From: Phaeodactylibacter sp.
GTDB lineage: Bacteria; Bacteroidota; Bacteroidia; Chitinophagales; Saprospiraceae
Direction: 5' to 3'
Length of the DNA stretch: 64,000 bases
NCBI RefSeq assembly: GCF_022763345.1
Contig: NZ_JALEGS010000040.1
Coordinates: 56,342-120,341, forward strand
The notes under the pieces were generated by a model, which had not been told where the DNA came from, ran no database searches, and saw nothing but the letters and a program-made list of their open reading frames with translations. Shown piece by piece: positions 62,964 through 64,000 of this stretch. Position numbers and translations under genes: made by a program. Each line of letters begins with the position of its first letter. Within the stretch, counting starts at the first letter, position 1.

Positions 62964-63823
62964 TTATCCCAACTGCCCGCACGGGCTTTCATAGCCGCAG
63001 CCCGCTCCTGTCCAAGGTAGTTGTCAATAACGTAATGCGCCAGGTAGATCAAGGGTGTCAGGACAATCGCCATCATGAATTTGTAGGCGTATTGTACGGT
63101 CCCTACTGCCAGCAGCTGACTCCAGCTCCAGGGCTCCACATTGCCCACCAGTTCGGGGCCAAACTTGAAGGCAATAGCAAGTACAACAAAACTGTCGACC
63201 AGCTGTGAGATTAGCGTAGAACCAGTGGCGCGCAGCCAGATCATTTTTTCTCCGGTTGCTTCTTTAATTTGATGAAAAGACACCACGTCCACCAGCTGTG
63301 CAATCAGAAAAGCCACCAGGGAGCCGACGATGATCAGTAACCCCTGCCCCAGAATTACACTGAAAGCATCCTGCATATCCGGCACCCCTTTATTGGTATT
63401 CTGTTCTACCCACCAATCTGCAGGTGCGAGCTGAATGGCCGCGAAAATCATAAAGAAGGCATAGGTAATCAATCCTACCGCCAGAAAAGAAAGCAGGCGG
63501 ATACCACGTTTTCCGTAATATTCATTGATCACATCCGTCATCACGAAAACGATGGGCCAGAGCAAAACGCCCGCTGAAAACTGCAGCGCCCCGCTTTGCC
63601 CAAAGAGGTTAAAATTGAAACGCTCCCACCCCATCGTGTCTTCCAATGCAAAAATCTTGACTCCGATAAACTCGGCAACAAGCGCATTGGCAACAAAAAA
63701 TCCACCGAGGATAACAAAAAGGAAGGTAGGCCGGTGCTCCAGTACATCAAGAATCTTAAATTTTGAGGCGTTATTCGGTTCCGATTCTTGCTGCATGGTA
63801 TTGTTTGTTTCTCCTCTTTTCAT
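62960..63823 (-). CDS. Queuosine precursor transporter (YhhQ/VUT family)
   Basis: 287 residues with six or seven transmembrane helices. Family signatures are PIVFVMTDVINEYYGKRGIR, LVAFLIAQLVDVVSFHQIKEATGEKMIWLRATGSTLISQLVDS and a C-terminal YVIDNYLG. YhhQ proteins take up the 7-deazaguanine precursors preQ0 or preQ1 through the inner membrane for queuosine modification of tRNA. The start is ATG at 63823; ATG at 63796 would shorten the polar N-terminus. No queuosine genes are adjacent. Confidence 0.9.
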   Translation of the reverse strand: MKRGETNNTMQQESEPNNASKFKILDVLEHRPTFLFVILGGFFVANALVAEFIGVKIFALEDTMGWERFNFNLFGQSGALQFSAGVLLWPIVFVMTDVINEYYGKRGIRLLSFLAVGLITYAFFMIFAAIQLAPADWWVEQNTNKGVPDMQDAFSVILGQGLLIIVGSLVAFLIAQLVDVVSFHQIKEATGEKMIWLRATGSTLISQLVDSFVVLAIAFKFGPELVGNVEPWSWSQLLAVGTVQYAYKFMMAIVLTPLIYLAHYVIDNYLGQERAAAMKARAGSWDN

Positions 63824-63920
63824 ACCTTAACGAATGTTTACCCCAGCAAAATCAAATTTTATGCCCTATTGTTTGCTATTCCCAAAAAAAATAGTTCCCT
63901 TTTTATACTGACGATTAAGT

Positions 63921-63990
63921 GGTTTGCCATAGCAAACCTACTCAATGTCAGATGCTATGTTTAGCATCTGAGCAAGTTCTTTGAAAATTT
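63921..63990 (+). promoter_or_regulatory. Tandem hairpins with boxA-like element, likely rRNA operon leader
   Basis: Two perfect short hairpins (GGTTTGC-CATA-GCAAACC at 63921-63938 and CAGATGCTA-TGTT-TAGCATCTG at 63949-63970) are followed by AGTTCTTTGAAAATTT (63975-63990). The GTTCTTTGA core resembles the boxA antitermination sequence found ahead of 16S rRNA in Bacteroidota. A 16S gene would then begin past the window end. This is inference from pattern memory. Confidence 0.4.
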
Positions 63991-64000
63991 CATAGATTAG

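Overview
The window looks like chromosomal DNA of a Bacteroidota bacterium, most likely of the Saprospiria (Lewinella-like) group. Reasons: six large secreted proteins end in type IX secretion (T9SS) C-terminal sorting domains; there is an adhesin built of SprB repeats and a choice-of-anchor-L protein; few starts have a Shine-Dalgarno sequence; and the promoter of the glpK operon matches the Bacteroidota TTG-N19-TAnnTTTG pattern. Futalosine-pathway menaquinone synthesis (mqnB) and bacillithiol synthesis (bshC) are also implied. Base composition is near 50% G+C. I see no phage, insertion sequence, CRISPR array, tRNA or rRNA gene inside the window, although the last 80 bases resemble an rRNA operon leader.

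Layout. 1-3.5 kb: mqnB end, prmC and a soluble three-PAS histidine kinase. 3.5-7.5 kb: a four-gene Mn/Fe/Zn ABC importer in which one permease carries a DtxR/MntR-type repressor domain, the same order and fusion as chlamydial ytgABCD (YtgCR), with a perfect 7+7 bp palindrome over its likely promoter. 7.6-13 kb: a secreted beta-propeller, a sodium:solute symporter and an SDR dehydrogenase. 13-20.6 kb: a lipoprotein formylglycine-generating enzyme, an unknown secreted protein, a sulfatase-fold lipoprotein lacking the modifiable cysteine, and a 1013-residue T9SS cargo with dockerin-like and cohesin-like parts. 20.6-33 kb: holA, a GT2 enzyme, an outer-membrane protein, two tandem arginyltransferase-like genes, a LytS/LytR pair, an esterase, a VWA protein, a PRXL2-type redox protein and mdh. 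32.9-37.7 kb: three tandem M43 metalloproteases. 37.7-49 kb: housekeeping (methyltransferase, DUF3467, ctlX, hemH, surE, lpxB) and the unusual glpK-mnmH-selD operon, then bshC. 49-57 kb: a roughly 1 kb non-coding stretch with stable hairpins and an orphan terminator, then a 2410-residue SprB-repeat adhesin. 57.4-62.9 kb: an assimilatory sulfate reduction/siroheme operon (sulfite reductase, SUMT, siroheme synthase, APS reductase, ferredoxin-NADP reductase). 63-64 kb: a queuosine-precursor transporter and a structured leader running off the end.

The most interesting item is a 33-codon reading frame at 57403-57504, just ahead of the sulfur operon. It ends in the cysteine cluster CCCCSC, as expected of a cysteine-sensing leader peptide that would tie expression of cysteine-supply genes to Cys-tRNA charging. 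Second is the permease-repressor fusion with its candidate operator. Third are the higher-order repeat organisation of the adhesin and the pairing of an apparently active FGE with a catalytically dead sulfatase homologue. All functional statements rest on motif recognition by eye; no database search was possible.
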